A DNA stretch of 64,000 nucleotides from Paraburkholderia sp. PGU19 (lineage in GTDB: Bacteria > Pseudomonadota > Gammaproteobacteria > Burkholderiales > Burkholderiaceae), in contig NZ_AP023181.1 in the NCBI RefSeq assembly GCF_013426915.1, positions 496,001-560,000 on the forward strand. Reading direction: 5' to 3'. The notes beneath the pieces were generated by a model. That model was not told the DNA's origin, did no database searches, and was given only the letters and a program-made list of their open reading frames with translations. The translations under genes were made by a program, and so were the position numbers. Positions 18,250-27,085 of the stretch are shown piece by piece. Within the stretch, counting starts at the first letter, position 1; each line of letters opens with the position of its first letter.

Positions 18250-20445
18250 ATGGATCGGATGCGCTCGCGCTATCAAAACGAATCGAACAAGATCTCAACG
18301 ACAGCAAATCAAAACAAAATGCGCAAACACGCTCACGTGATGTACGCCACGCTGCTTCTGTTTAGTGCCGCTTCCCGGGCAACGGCGGCTACAGATTCTT
18401 CCGCATCGACAGAGAACATCGCCGACCCAACCGAAATGAGCGATGTGAAGGTGAGCGCCAAACGCCTCGACGACGTTCGCAACGGCCTGTTGCCCGAGAC
18501 GGGCAGCAGCGTCTACCGCTTCACACAGGACGACATCGACGCCCTGCCCGCCGGCCAGAACACGCCGCTCAATCAGGTGCTATTGCAAGCACCAGGCGTG
18601 GCAGCGGATTCATACGGCCAGTTGCACGTACGCGGCGATCACGCGAACCTGCAATACCGGATCAACGGCATCATCATTCCGGAGCCGATCAGCGGCTTTG
18701 GCCAGTCGCTCGACACGCGCATCATCGATCAGGTCAGTCTGCTGACGGGCGCGTTGCCCGCGCAATACGGCTACCGGACAGCAGGCATTATCGATATCCG
18801 CACCAAATCCGGCGACACGGGCAACGGCGGCTCGATCGATGTCTTCGGCGGCAGCCATCAGACCATCAAGACGAGCGCCGACGTATATGGCAGCAAGGGG
18901 CCGTTCAGCTACTATCTGAGCGGCTCGCTGGGCATGAACAATCTGGGCATCGAAAACCCGACCGCGAGCGCCAACGCGATTCACGATCACACGCGACAAG
19001 GCGACGCGTTCGGCTATCTGTCGTACATCATCAATCCGCTGACACGCGTGAGCCTGCTATTCGGCACGACCAGCAACCAGTTCGAGATCCCGAATACGCC
19101 CGGTCTGCTAACCAGCTTCACGCTCAACGGCAACAATACATTCGATTCATCGCAGCTCAACGAAACCCAATCCGAGCTGAACAACTTCGCGGCCATTTCG
19201 TTGCAAGGCACGAACGGCGGCGCATTCGATTATCAGGTCGCGTTTTTCACGCGCTACACGCGCACGCAGTTCAACCCGGACCCAATCGGCGACCTGATGT
19301 TCAACGGCGTCGCGGCGCAGGACTTTCACAGCAACTCGGCCAACGGCGCACAAGTCGATACCACCTGGCGTCTGAACGACAAGCACACGGTGCGCGCAGG
19401 CCTGTTCTTCCAGCAGGAGCACGCGGTATTCAACAATAGCGTGAACGTCTTCGCCGTCGATGACAACGGCAACCAGCTTTCCGATCAACCGTTCAACATT
19501 CAGGACAACAGCAGCAAAACGGGCTACCTGTACAGCCTCTATGCGCAGGACGAATGGAAGCTCACCGACCGTCTCACGCTGAACTACGGTCTGCGTTACG
19601 ACCGGATGGACGAATACACGAGTGCGAGCCAGTTGAGCCCGCGCATCGGCATGGTCTACACGCTCACGCCGACGACCACCGTACATGCCGGCTACGCGCG
19701 CTATTTCACGCCGCCCGCATTCGAGCTGGTATCCGGCTCGACGATCTCGAAGTTCAACGGCACGACGAACCAGAGTCCGTCCAGTCAGAACGATCCCGTG
19801 CAACCCGAGCGCAGCCACTACTTCGATATCGGCGTCACCCAAAAGGTTGGTTCGGCGCTCACGCTCGGGCTCGATGCGTACTACAAGAAGTCGACCAATC
19901 TGCTCGACGAAGGGCAATTCGGCTCGGCCCTGATCTTCACGCCATTCAACTATCAATACGGAAAAACATACGGCGTCGAATTCACCGCGAACTTCAGGCA
20001 TGACAATGTTTCCGCTTATCTGAACCTCGCGTACAGCCGGGCGCAGGGCAAGCAGATCAGTTCGGCGCAGTTCAATTTCGATCCCGACGAACTGGCCTTC
20101 ATCAACAGCCACTGGGTGTTTCTCGATCACGACCAGCGCGTGACGGCTTCGTTCGGCGGCACGTATGATTTCGGCAGAACCACCTTCACGTTCGACGGAC
20201 TCGTGGGCAGCGGACTACGCAGCGGCTTCGCCAACACGGACCGTCTGCCCGTCTATACGCAGGTCAACCTCGGGGTGATCCAGCATTTCAACCAGCCGCT
20301 GATCGGCAAGTTCGACGCGCGCTTGCTCGTCGTCAACGCCTTCAACCGCGTCTACGAACTTCGCGACGGTTCGGGCATCGGCGTCGGCGCGCCGCAGTAC
20401 GCTCCGCATTTCGCGGTGTATGCGGGCGCGACCAAATACTTCTGA
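18250..20445 (+). CDS. TonB-dependent outer-membrane receptor, possibly for zinc
   Basis: A 731-aa TonB-dependent receptor. The N-terminal signal region is followed by a plug domain (DDIDALPAGQNTPLNQVLLQAPGV, LHVRGDHANLQYRING) and a 22-strand-type barrel ending in aromatic F at the C-terminus (ATKYF). ATG 18250 has AGGA upstream; ATG 18319 (MRKHAHVMYATLL) would give a more usual signal peptide but has no ribosome site. The Zur-like palindrome upstream suggests a ZnuD-like role in zinc or zinc-chelate uptake. An extracellular HDH motif near residue 240 could bind metal. Substrate assignment is inference; siderophore or other chelates remain possible. Confidence 0.85.
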   Translation: MDRMRSRYQNESNKISTTANQNKMRKHAHVMYATLLLFSAASRATAATDSSASTENIADPTEMSDVKVSAKRLDDVRNGLLPETGSSVYRFTQDDIDALPAGQNTPLNQVLLQAPGVAADSYGQLHVRGDHANLQYRINGIIIPEPISGFGQSLDTRIIDQVSLLTGALPAQYGYRTAGIIDIRTKSGDTGNGGSIDVFGGSHQTIKTSADVYGSKGPFSYYLSGSLGMNNLGIENPTASANAIHDHTRQGDAFGYLSYIINPLTRVSLLFGTTSNQFEIPNTPGLLTSFTLNGNNTFDSSQLNETQSELNNFAAISLQGTNGGAFDYQVAFFTRYTRTQFNPDPIGDLMFNGVAAQDFHSNSANGAQVDTTWRLNDKHTVRAGLFFQQEHAVFNNSVNVFAVDDNGNQLSDQPFNIQDNSSKTGYLYSLYAQDEWKLTDRLTLNYGLRYDRMDEYTSASQLSPRIGMVYTLTPTTTVHAGYARYFTPPAFELVSGSTISKFNGTTNQSPSSQNDPVQPERSHYFDIGVTQKVGSALTLGLDAYYKKSTNLLDEGQFGSALIFTPFNYQYGKTYGVEFTANFRHDNVSAYLNLAYSRAQGKQISSAQFNFDPDELAFINSHWVFLDHDQRVTASFGGTYDFGRTTFTFDGLVGSGLRSGFANTDRLPVYTQVNLGVIQHFNQPLIGKFDARLLVVNAFNRVYELRDGSGIGVGAPQYAPHFAVYAGATKYF

Positions 20446-20457
20446 TAGTTGAGGCAG

Positions 20458-20485
20458 GAGAAAGCGACTACGCGCCCGCTTTCTC
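20458..20485. terminator. Hairpin at the convergent TonB/DsbA-like gene ends
   Basis: GAGAAAGCG (20458-20466) pairs with CGCTTTCTC (20477-20485) around a 10-base loop. It overlaps the stop codon of the minus-strand gene and follows the receptor stop by 12 bases. Likely bidirectional terminator. Confidence 0.5.
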
Positions 20486-21121
20486 TTCAGCAAGAATCTG
20501 CTGAATCACCTGTTCGAATGCTTCGACAGGCTGCCCGCCCGTTACCAGATACTTCTGGTTGAAAACGATCGACGGCACCGACTGAATGCCCATCGACTGG
20601 AACTGCTGCTCTTCTGCGCGCACTTCTTCGGCATAGTCGTTGCCGTTCAGCACGTCACGCGCTTTCGCGGCATCGAGACCAACGAATTGCGCGGCTTCGA
20701 CCAGCACGTCGCGATTACTCGGGTCCTTGCCGTCGCCGTGATAGGCCTGCAACAGCGCGAGCTTCAAAGGCAACTGCTTGCCTTCGACACCCGCCCAATA
20801 CAGCAGCCGATGCGCATCGAACGTGTTGTACACATAGTTGCGCGGCCCGAACGCAAAGCCGACGCTCTCGCCGCGCTCGCGGATCATCGCCTGCGTCTCT
20901 TCGATCTGCGCCGGCGTGCGGCCATATTTCTTGCCGAGATAATCGACGATCGCCTCGCCTTCCGGCCCCATCTGCGGATTCAGTTCGAACGGATGCATGA
21001 CGATCTCGGCATTCACCGCTTCACCGAGACGCGACAGCGCAAGTTGTAGCGACGAAAGCCCGATCGCGCACCACGGGCAGGCGATATCGGAGACAAAATC
21101 GATTCTGAGTTGTTGCGTCAT
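20468..21121 (-). CDS. DsbA-family (FrnE-like) cytosolic oxidoreductase
   Basis: A 217-aa DsbA-like thioredoxin-fold protein without signal peptide; the active site CPWC is Cys15-Cys18, as in FrnE/2-hydroxychromene isomerase-like proteins. The helical insert and the cis-Pro region QSVPSIVF are visible. It probably works on disulfides or glutathione conjugates in the cytosol. ATG 21121 (MTQQLRIDF) is the family start; the frame from 21160 adds an unsupported extension. Confidence 0.87.
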   Translation of the reverse strand: MTQQLRIDFVSDIACPWCAIGLSSLQLALSRLGEAVNAEIVMHPFELNPQMGPEGEAIVDYLGKKYGRTPAQIEETQAMIRERGESVGFAFGPRNYVYNTFDAHRLLYWAGVEGKQLPLKLALLQAYHGDGKDPSNRDVLVEAAQFVGLDAAKARDVLNGNDYAEEVRAEEQQFQSMGIQSVPSIVFNQKYLVTGGQPVEAFEQVIQQILAEEKAGA

Positions 21122-21295
21122 GTGTTGCGGATCCAATGAATGTTTAGAGGATCGGGCCACCTTATCAGAAACAGGCGCGATCGTTTTCTACCGCGCCGCA
21201 ACATACACGAATTCGCAAATTCGCGCGTGTCTTGTGGCAGGCGGCGCCATTTTCACCAATAATGGCCCAATAACTGTCGCAGAATGAGGACGGCC

Positions 21296-23341
21296 ATGGA
21301 TTACCCACCCGAAGCCATCCGTACCATCGCGCTGGTCGGCCACGCAGGTTGCGGCAAGACCTCGTTGATCGAGGCGCTGCTGAAAGAAGGTGGCGCGATC
21401 CATGCGGCAGGCAGCGTCGACCGAGGCTCGACCGTCTGCGACTTCGATCCGCTGGAGCGCAAATACCACCACTCGCTCTCTTCCGCGATCGCCCATCTGC
21501 ATTACCAGGACACCCGCATCTACCTCGCCGACACGCCCGGCTATCCCGACTTCTCCGGCCTTTCCATCAGCGCGCTGCCCGCCGTCGAAACCGCCGCGAT
21601 CGTCATCAACGCGCGCACCGGCATCGAAATGACCACACGCCGCATGATGGCGTGGGCGGAGGCGCGCAAGCTGTGCCGGATCATCGTCGTGAACGGCATC
21701 GATGGCGACAAGGTCGATCTGCCCGGTCTGCTCGAAGAGATTCAGGAGACCTTTGGCAAGGACTGTCTGCCCATCAACCTGCCCGCGCAAGGTGCAAGCG
21801 CCGTGGTCGACTGCTTCTTCAATCCGTCCGGCGAATCCGATCTACTGACGGTGGAATCCGCGCACAACGCGCTAGTCGATCAGGTGATCGAACTCGACGC
21901 GAAGCTGATGGAGCTGTATCTCGAACAGGGCGAAGCGGTCCAGCCGGAACAGCTGCACGAACCGTTCGAGCGCGCATTGCGCGAAGGGCATCTGGTGCCC
22001 GTGTGCTTCACGTCGTCGGCGACGGGCGCGGGCATCCGTGAACTGCTCGACGTGTTCGTCAAGCTGTTGCCCAATCCGCTCGAAGGCAATCCGCCCCTCT
22101 TCTATCGCGATGTCGATGGACGGCGCGAGACGGTGCAAGCCGAGCCCGATCCCAACAAACATGTGCTCGCGCATGTGTTCAAGATCGTGATCGACCCGTA
22201 CATCGGCAAGATGGCCGTGTTCCGTATCCATCAGGGCACGGTGCGGCGCGACAGCCAGCTCTACATCGGCGATGCACGCCAGCCATTTCGCGTCGCGCAT
22301 CTGATGCTGTTGCAGGGCAAGGACCACGAGGAGATCGCGCAGGCGGGACCCGGCGATATCTGCGCGACGGCGAAGATCGACGAGATTTCGTTCGACGCCG
22401 TGCTGCACGACGCGCCCGAAGACGGCAACATCCATCTCGCGCCGCTCGCCTTCCCGACGCCGATCTACGGCCTCGCCATCGAGCCGGAGCGGCGCGGCAA
22501 CGAGCAGCGTCTGTGGGAAATCCTGCAAAAGCTCGCGGCGGAAGACCCTTGCCTGAAAATCGAACATCCCGTCGGCACTAACGAGACCGTCGTGCGCGGA
22601 CTGGGCGAATTGCATCTGCGGCACATGCTGGAGCGGCTCGCCGATCAATACAAGCTCGGCGTCATCACGCGGCCGCCGAAGATCGCGTATCGCGAGACCA
22701 TAGGCGCCAAGGCCGAAGGACATCATCGGCACAAGAAGCAGACGGGCGGCGCAGGACAGTTCGGCGAAGTGATGCTGCGCGTCGAGCCGTTGCCGCGCGG
22801 CGCGGGCTATGAATTCGTCGATGCCGTGAAGGGCGGCGCGATTCCGGGCCAGTTCATGCCCGCCGTCGAAAAAGGCATCTTGCAGGTGATCGAAAACGGC
22901 CCGCTTGCGGGCTTTCCGATGCAGGACGTGCGTATCACCGTGTTCGACGGCAAGAGCCATCCTGTCGATTCAAAGGAAGTCGCGTTCGTCACGGCGGGCC
23001 GCAAGGCGTTCATCGATGCCGTGCTCAAGGCACAACCGATCCTGCTCGAACCGATCGTGAACATCGAGGTGATGACGCCCGAGACGACGATGGGCGACAT
23101 CATCGGCGATCTGTCGTCGCGTCGCGCGCAGGTGCAGGGCACGCGCAATCTGGCGGGCCGCGCTGTGGTCGTGGCGGGGAAAGTGCCGCTATCGGAACTG
23201 GCCGACTATCAGTCGCGCCTTAACGCGATTGCGGGCGGGCACGGCAATTACAGCATCGAATTGAGCCATTACGATCCTGTTCCGCCGAACCAGCAGGACA
23301 AGCTTGCGTCGCAGTACAAGAAGCAGGCCGATACGGCCTGA
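21296..23341 (+). CDS. Elongation factor G paralogue (EF-G-like GTPase)
   Basis: A 681-aa protein with the full EF-G domain order. The G-domain has P-loop GHAGCGKT (15-22) and DTPG (79-82), followed by domains II-V (GAGQFGEVMLRVEPL and PETTMGDIIGDLSSRR in IV/V). The usual base-reading NKxD motif reads NGID (133-136), and switch I is divergent (DRGSTVCDF), so nucleotide preference or turnover may differ from true EF-G. ATG 21296 has GAGG six bases upstream. It is a stand-alone gene, not in a ribosomal operon, so it is a paralogue rather than the housekeeping factor. Confidence 0.85.
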   Translation: MDYPPEAIRTIALVGHAGCGKTSLIEALLKEGGAIHAAGSVDRGSTVCDFDPLERKYHHSLSSAIAHLHYQDTRIYLADTPGYPDFSGLSISALPAVETAAIVINARTGIEMTTRRMMAWAEARKLCRIIVVNGIDGDKVDLPGLLEEIQETFGKDCLPINLPAQGASAVVDCFFNPSGESDLLTVESAHNALVDQVIELDAKLMELYLEQGEAVQPEQLHEPFERALREGHLVPVCFTSSATGAGIRELLDVFVKLLPNPLEGNPPLFYRDVDGRRETVQAEPDPNKHVLAHVFKIVIDPYIGKMAVFRIHQGTVRRDSQLYIGDARQPFRVAHLMLLQGKDHEEIAQAGPGDICATAKIDEISFDAVLHDAPEDGNIHLAPLAFPTPIYGLAIEPERRGNEQRLWEILQKLAAEDPCLKIEHPVGTNETVVRGLGELHLRHMLERLADQYKLGVITRPPKIAYRETIGAKAEGHHRHKKQTGGAGQFGEVMLRVEPLPRGAGYEFVDAVKGGAIPGQFMPAVEKGILQVIENGPLAGFPMQDVRITVFDGKSHPVDSKEVAFVTAGRKAFIDAVLKAQPILLEPIVNIEVMTPETTMGDIIGDLSSRRAQVQGTRNLAGRAVVVAGKVPLSELADYQSRLNAIAGGHGNYSIELSHYDPVPPNQQDKLASQYKKQADTA

Positions 23342-23354
23342 AGCGACAAAGTGC

Positions 23355-23999
23355 CTAGCGCGACTTGCCGCGCGCGCCCTTCTTCGCGCTCGCGGCGCGC
23401 GGCGCGTCCTTGACTGGCAACGCGCCGCCCGTGATCTGCTCCATCCACGACAGCGCATCGACGTACGCCAGGAACTGTTGCAGATAGCCCGGCGACAACT
23501 CGCGCATCAGCGACAGCGAGCGATGCACGAGACTGCTCGAATTGAGCGGCCCGGCATTGCCCGGCACCTGTTCAAGCGATACGCGCACCTGTTTCTCGGC
23601 ACTGACCTTGGACCAGGTTTCGCGAAAGTAATCGAGCGCCTTCAATTCGGAGCGAACGGCGACACTGAGCGCGACGCGTTCGTCACCTGCCTGCGGATGG
23701 CTCGCGAGGTAATCGACCAGTTCCGCGAGCGGTCCACGCGTTGCCTTGCACGGCACAGCGGCGCACTCGGACGCCTGCGCCGTCGATGCACCACGGCTGG
23801 CGAGATCGGCGGCATAGGCTTCGAGCAAGGTTGACAGACGCGCGTCGAGCATGCGGCGCGCTTCGCCTTCGTGAGCGGCGGCGCGTCGCGCCAATGCATC
23901 GATGAAATGAAAGCGCAGCGGATCGAGCCGGTCGTCGCCCTGCTCGCGCCAGGCGTCGAGCGTGGTCTGCGCGTCGCTCGCGCTTGCGTTGTTACTCAC
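23355..23999 (-). CDS. DUF2894-family protein, last gene of motor operon
   Basis: A 214-aa, mainly alpha-helical protein with a lysine/arginine-rich tail (AAKKGARGKSR). It contains segments recalled from DUF2894 (LDAWREQGDDRLDPLRF, DYFRETWSKVSAEKQV, ELSPGYLQQFLAYVD). No signal peptide or membrane span. Its ATG overlaps the stop of the OmpA-domain gene by four bases (ATGA), so it is made together with the motor proteins. The family has no known function; a cytosolic partner or effector of the motor is inferred from coupling alone. Confidence 0.75.
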   Translation of the reverse strand: MSNNASASDAQTTLDAWREQGDDRLDPLRFHFIDALARRAAAHEGEARRMLDARLSTLLEAYAADLASRGASTAQASECAAVPCKATRGPLAELVDYLASHPQAGDERVALSVAVRSELKALDYFRETWSKVSAEKQVRVSLEQVPGNAGPLNSSSLVHRSLSLMRELSPGYLQQFLAYVDALSWMEQITGGALPVKDAPRAASAKKGARGKSR

Positions 24000-24640
24000 G
24001 GTTTTCCGCCGCCCGATGACGCGGGCCTCGGCACCGCCGCAATTTCAACGCGGCGGTTCTTCGCCCGCCCTTCGCTATCCGCGTTTGAACTGACGGGCTG
24101 CTCGGAGCCGAACGCCGCCGCGAACACCGACGACGCAGGAATACCCGCATCGATGAACGAACGCGTCACCGTCAGCGCGCGCTGCGCCGACAGTTCCCAG
24201 TTGTCCGCGAAGCGCCGGTTGCTCGACCGCACCTGCTGATCGTCGGCAAAGCCGCTGACCATCAGGATTTCATCGTGCGAACGGAGATACGCGGACAACG
24301 GCCCGGCAAGGCTCTTCAGCAGATCGCGCCCCTGCGGCTGCAACTGGTCGGAGTTCAGCGCGAACAGCACGTTGCCGCTGATGCCGATGCGCCCGTTGAC
24401 CAGCGTCACGCGCCCGGCCGCGAGCGGCCCGGCCAGCGCCTGCTCCAGCGTCTTGCGGCGTTGCGCTTCCATCTGCCGCTGCTTGACGGCGTCGTCGAGC
24501 CGCGCCGAGAGTTCCAGCTGCACGCCGATCACGCCGACCAGAATCAGCACGAACGCGCCCAGCAACACCGACATCAGATCGCTGAACGCGGCCCAGATGG
24601 GCGTCGTCGGCTCGACGCCGCCGTCGATATCGTCGTTCAT
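23996..24640 (-). CDS. ZorB/MotB-like OmpA-domain stator protein
   Basis: A 214-aa protein with a single N-terminal span starting near residue 14 (PIWAAFSDLMSVLLGAF). Asp21 inside it sits where MotB and ZorB carry the proton-binding aspartate. A periplasmic linker follows, then an OmpA-like peptidoglycan-binding domain (about 85-205) ending GRAKNRRVEI. Paired with the 24637 membrane protein it should form a proton-driven stator anchored to the cell wall. Its ATG overlaps the upstream stop (ATGA) and its stop overlaps the DUF2894 ATG. Confidence 0.85.
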   Translation of the reverse strand: MNDDIDGGVEPTTPIWAAFSDLMSVLLGAFVLILVGVIGVQLELSARLDDAVKQRQMEAQRRKTLEQALAGPLAAGRVTLVNGRIGISGNVLFALNSDQLQPQGRDLLKSLAGPLSAYLRSHDEILMVSGFADDQQVRSSNRRFADNWELSAQRALTVTRSFIDAGIPASSVFAAAFGSEQPVSSNADSEGRAKNRRVEIAAVPRPASSGGGKP

Positions 24641-27075
24641 GCCGCGTCGGCTCCAGCCGATGCGCGCTGCCCCGCCAGCTGTTGCAGGTCTTCGACGATC
24701 TGCTTTTGCGACAGCATGCTGAGGTCGATCACTTCCCGCGCTTGTGCCACGTAGTACGCCAATTGTTCGTCGCTACGCAGCAGCGACTTGTCGAGCGCCG
24801 CCTCGATACGATGCAGATGCGCCATCAGCTTGTCGTTCGATTCGCCGAACAGCCGCACGCCCATGCCGAACGCTTCGCCAAGGCTCGCCACTTCGACGGC
24901 GCTGCCCGCCACCTGCGCGGCCACGTCGCCGAGCTTGCGGGTTTCGGTTTCGACCTTGTCATTGAACTGCGAGCCGACGCGCTCGAGCAATCCCGCCGAC
25001 GTCGCGACGAGCGCATCGACGGCCGTGCGCTGTTCGGTCGATGCGTGATTCACGGCGTCGAGCAGCGTTTCGAGCGTGGCGAGCAGACGGCTGCGCTCGT
25101 CGAGCATCGCGGTGTCGCGGACCATGCTGTCCGAGAGCTTCTGGCGCAGTTCGGCGACGACTTCCGCCGCCGCGCGCGGCGCTTCCGACGCGGCCTCCAC
25201 CAGCCGCGAAATTTCCGCGATCGTGCCGCTCGCGTGAGCCTGCGTCTGCGCCGAGATATCGCGCGCGGTTTGCGCGATCGTGTCGCAGATTTCCTGCTGG
25301 CGGCTCGCGGTGCGCTCGCCCGTTTCGTCCCACTTCTGGCTCAACGTCGCCGCGACCGTTTCGAGCGATGCGCTCCATGCGTCCAGACGCTGCTGGTCGC
25401 GCGACGCCAGTTCGTCCTGCAAACCAGCGTGTGACTGATCGACGGCGCGTAACAGTGCTGCCGAATGTTGCTCGAAGGCGGATGCCGCCGTCGTGAGCGC
25501 GTCGCGATTGTGTTCCGCGAGCTTTTCGCCCGTGCGCTCCTGCTGGGTCAGTGCATGGGTCCATGCTTGAGAAACCTGTCCCGCCGTGGCATCGAGGCGC
25601 GTCGACACGCCGTCCAGCAGAGCCGTCGAGCGCTGCTCGAAAGTCTGCGTGAAGCCTTCCAGCGATGCGCGCAGATCCTTCGCGAGCGACTCACTCGCGC
25701 TTCGGTGTCCTTCGAGCGCCTCGCTCCATAGATTCGCCACGTTCGCCGTGGTCGACTCGAAGCCACTCGACAGGCCGTCCAGTTGACGCTGCACCGCCTG
25801 CTCGACCGTACCGCGCAACGCGGTCATTTCGAGCGCGTGAGCGGCCATCGTGGCTTCCATCGCCGGCTGCAATGCTGCGCCTGCCGCGCGGGCGCTTTCC
25901 GCCGCGCTCGATACCTGGCCCGCCGTCGTATCGAGGCGCGCCGACACGCCGTCCAGCAGCGTGGCCGAGCGTTGCTCGAAAGTCTGGCTGAAGCCTTCCA
26001 GCGACACGCGCAGATCCTGTGCGAGCGACTCGCTCGCGCTCCGGTGTCCTGCGAGCGCCTCGTTCCATAGCTTCGCAACGTTCGCAGTGGACGCGTCGAA
26101 GCCGGTCGTCAAACCATCCAGCTGACGTTGCACCGCATGCTCGACGGTCTCGCGCAGCGACGCCATCTCGCGCGCATGGCCGGTCATCGTGGCTTCCATC
26201 GCCGGCTGCAACGCCGCGCTCGCCGCGCGTGCACTTTCCGCCGCGCTGTCCTTCAACGACTGCGCAACCGTCGACACCAGCCGCGCATACGCCGCTTCCG
26301 TGCGTCCATGAAAGGCGTGCTGGTTCGAGATCAGCCGCTCGTTAAGCGAGAGGCTCTGCTGCTCGATGGCCGTCATCATCGTCTGAAGGCGGTCGACCAG
26401 CACGGGCATCGTGTCCGCCTGACGCTGCAACAGCTTGAAGGTTTCGTCGCGCTTCTGGCTCTGCGAAAAGGCGCGCAACGTGGTCGCGATCTTCGTGTCG
26501 AGCAGTTGCGCGGCGAGGGCGCGCTCGCGGCGGCACAACGCCGACAGCAAGCCGAGCATCGCCGAGGTCGCCACGCCCGCAATCGAGGTGCCGAACGCAA
26601 AGCCCAAGCCCTTGACGGGCGCGGCCAGCGACGCGCGGATCGCCTGCAGATCGGTCGCGCTTTCGAGCGCGGCGCCCGTGCCCCGCAGCGTCGTCACCAT
26701 GCCGAGCAGCGTGCCCAGCATGCCGAGCAGCACCAGCAGCCCGACGAGGTACGGCGTGAGCGCCGGGCCCGGCAACGCGACGCGCTCGCCTTCGATGCGC
26801 AGGCGCACCGGGTTGCGCAAACCGGGATGCAGACGTTCGAGCCAGACGCCGAGCCGGGACGGCGCCTCGGACAATTCCGCGAGTGCGCGCGTGAGCGTCG
26901 CAGTGGCCTCCTGATAGCGCTGCAGTTCCAGCGCGCCCGCCACATAGCAGGCGGCGACCAGCAGCGTGACAGCGAGCGCCAGCGGATTCGACACGATATA
27001 GCCGGCGCCGACCCAACCGGCTACAACCAGACCTACGAGAAAAACAACGACAAAATCAATGCGATATCTGGACAT
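24637..27075 (-). CDS. ZorA/MotA-like channel protein with long coiled tail (DUF802)
   Basis: An 812-aa protein. Residues about 5-27 and 31-50 are two membrane helices; 104-128 and 156-182 are two more, with the small-residue-rich pattern of MotA/TolQ/ExbB channels (LLGMLGTLLGMVTT, GFAFGTSIAGVATSAMLG). The remaining 600 residues are predicted coiled coil, including two adjacent 113-residue repeats (278-390 and 391-503). This layout, a MotA-type core plus a long cytoplasmic tail, matches ZorA of the Zorya defence system, although no other Zorya gene is present. ATG 27075 is the start of recognisable membrane sequence; it lies 10 bases after the DUF3348 stop. Confidence 0.82.
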   Translation of the reverse strand: MSRYRIDFVVVFLVGLVVAGWVGAGYIVSNPLALAVTLLVAACYVAGALELQRYQEATATLTRALAELSEAPSRLGVWLERLHPGLRNPVRLRIEGERVALPGPALTPYLVGLLVLLGMLGTLLGMVTTLRGTGAALESATDLQAIRASLAAPVKGLGFAFGTSIAGVATSAMLGLLSALCRRERALAAQLLDTKIATTLRAFSQSQKRDETFKLLQRQADTMPVLVDRLQTMMTAIEQQSLSLNERLISNQHAFHGRTEAAYARLVSTVAQSLKDSAAESARAASAALQPAMEATMTGHAREMASLRETVEHAVQRQLDGLTTGFDASTANVAKLWNEALAGHRSASESLAQDLRVSLEGFSQTFEQRSATLLDGVSARLDTTAGQVSSAAESARAAGAALQPAMEATMAAHALEMTALRGTVEQAVQRQLDGLSSGFESTTANVANLWSEALEGHRSASESLAKDLRASLEGFTQTFEQRSTALLDGVSTRLDATAGQVSQAWTHALTQQERTGEKLAEHNRDALTTAASAFEQHSAALLRAVDQSHAGLQDELASRDQQRLDAWSASLETVAATLSQKWDETGERTASRQQEICDTIAQTARDISAQTQAHASGTIAEISRLVEAASEAPRAAAEVVAELRQKLSDSMVRDTAMLDERSRLLATLETLLDAVNHASTEQRTAVDALVATSAGLLERVGSQFNDKVETETRKLGDVAAQVAGSAVEVASLGEAFGMGVRLFGESNDKLMAHLHRIEAALDKSLLRSDEQLAYYVAQAREVIDLSMLSQKQIVEDLQQLAGQRASAGADAA
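25567..26244 (-). repeat. Tandem 339-base coding repeat in the DUF802 tail
   Basis: Two in-frame units, 25906-26244 and 25567-25905, encode 113 residues each (both starting AAESARAA and ending near TAGQVS). They are highly similar at protein level along their whole length, pointing to internal duplication of tail sequence. Copy number may vary between strains, which would change tail length. Confidence 0.85.
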
Positions 27076-27085
27076 GTTGTCCCAG

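Noticed and set aside
18319..20445. Shorter TonB receptor start at ATG 18319
   Set aside because: It gives a neater signal peptide but has no ribosome site, whereas ATG 18250 has AGGA at good spacing; kept only as an alternative.
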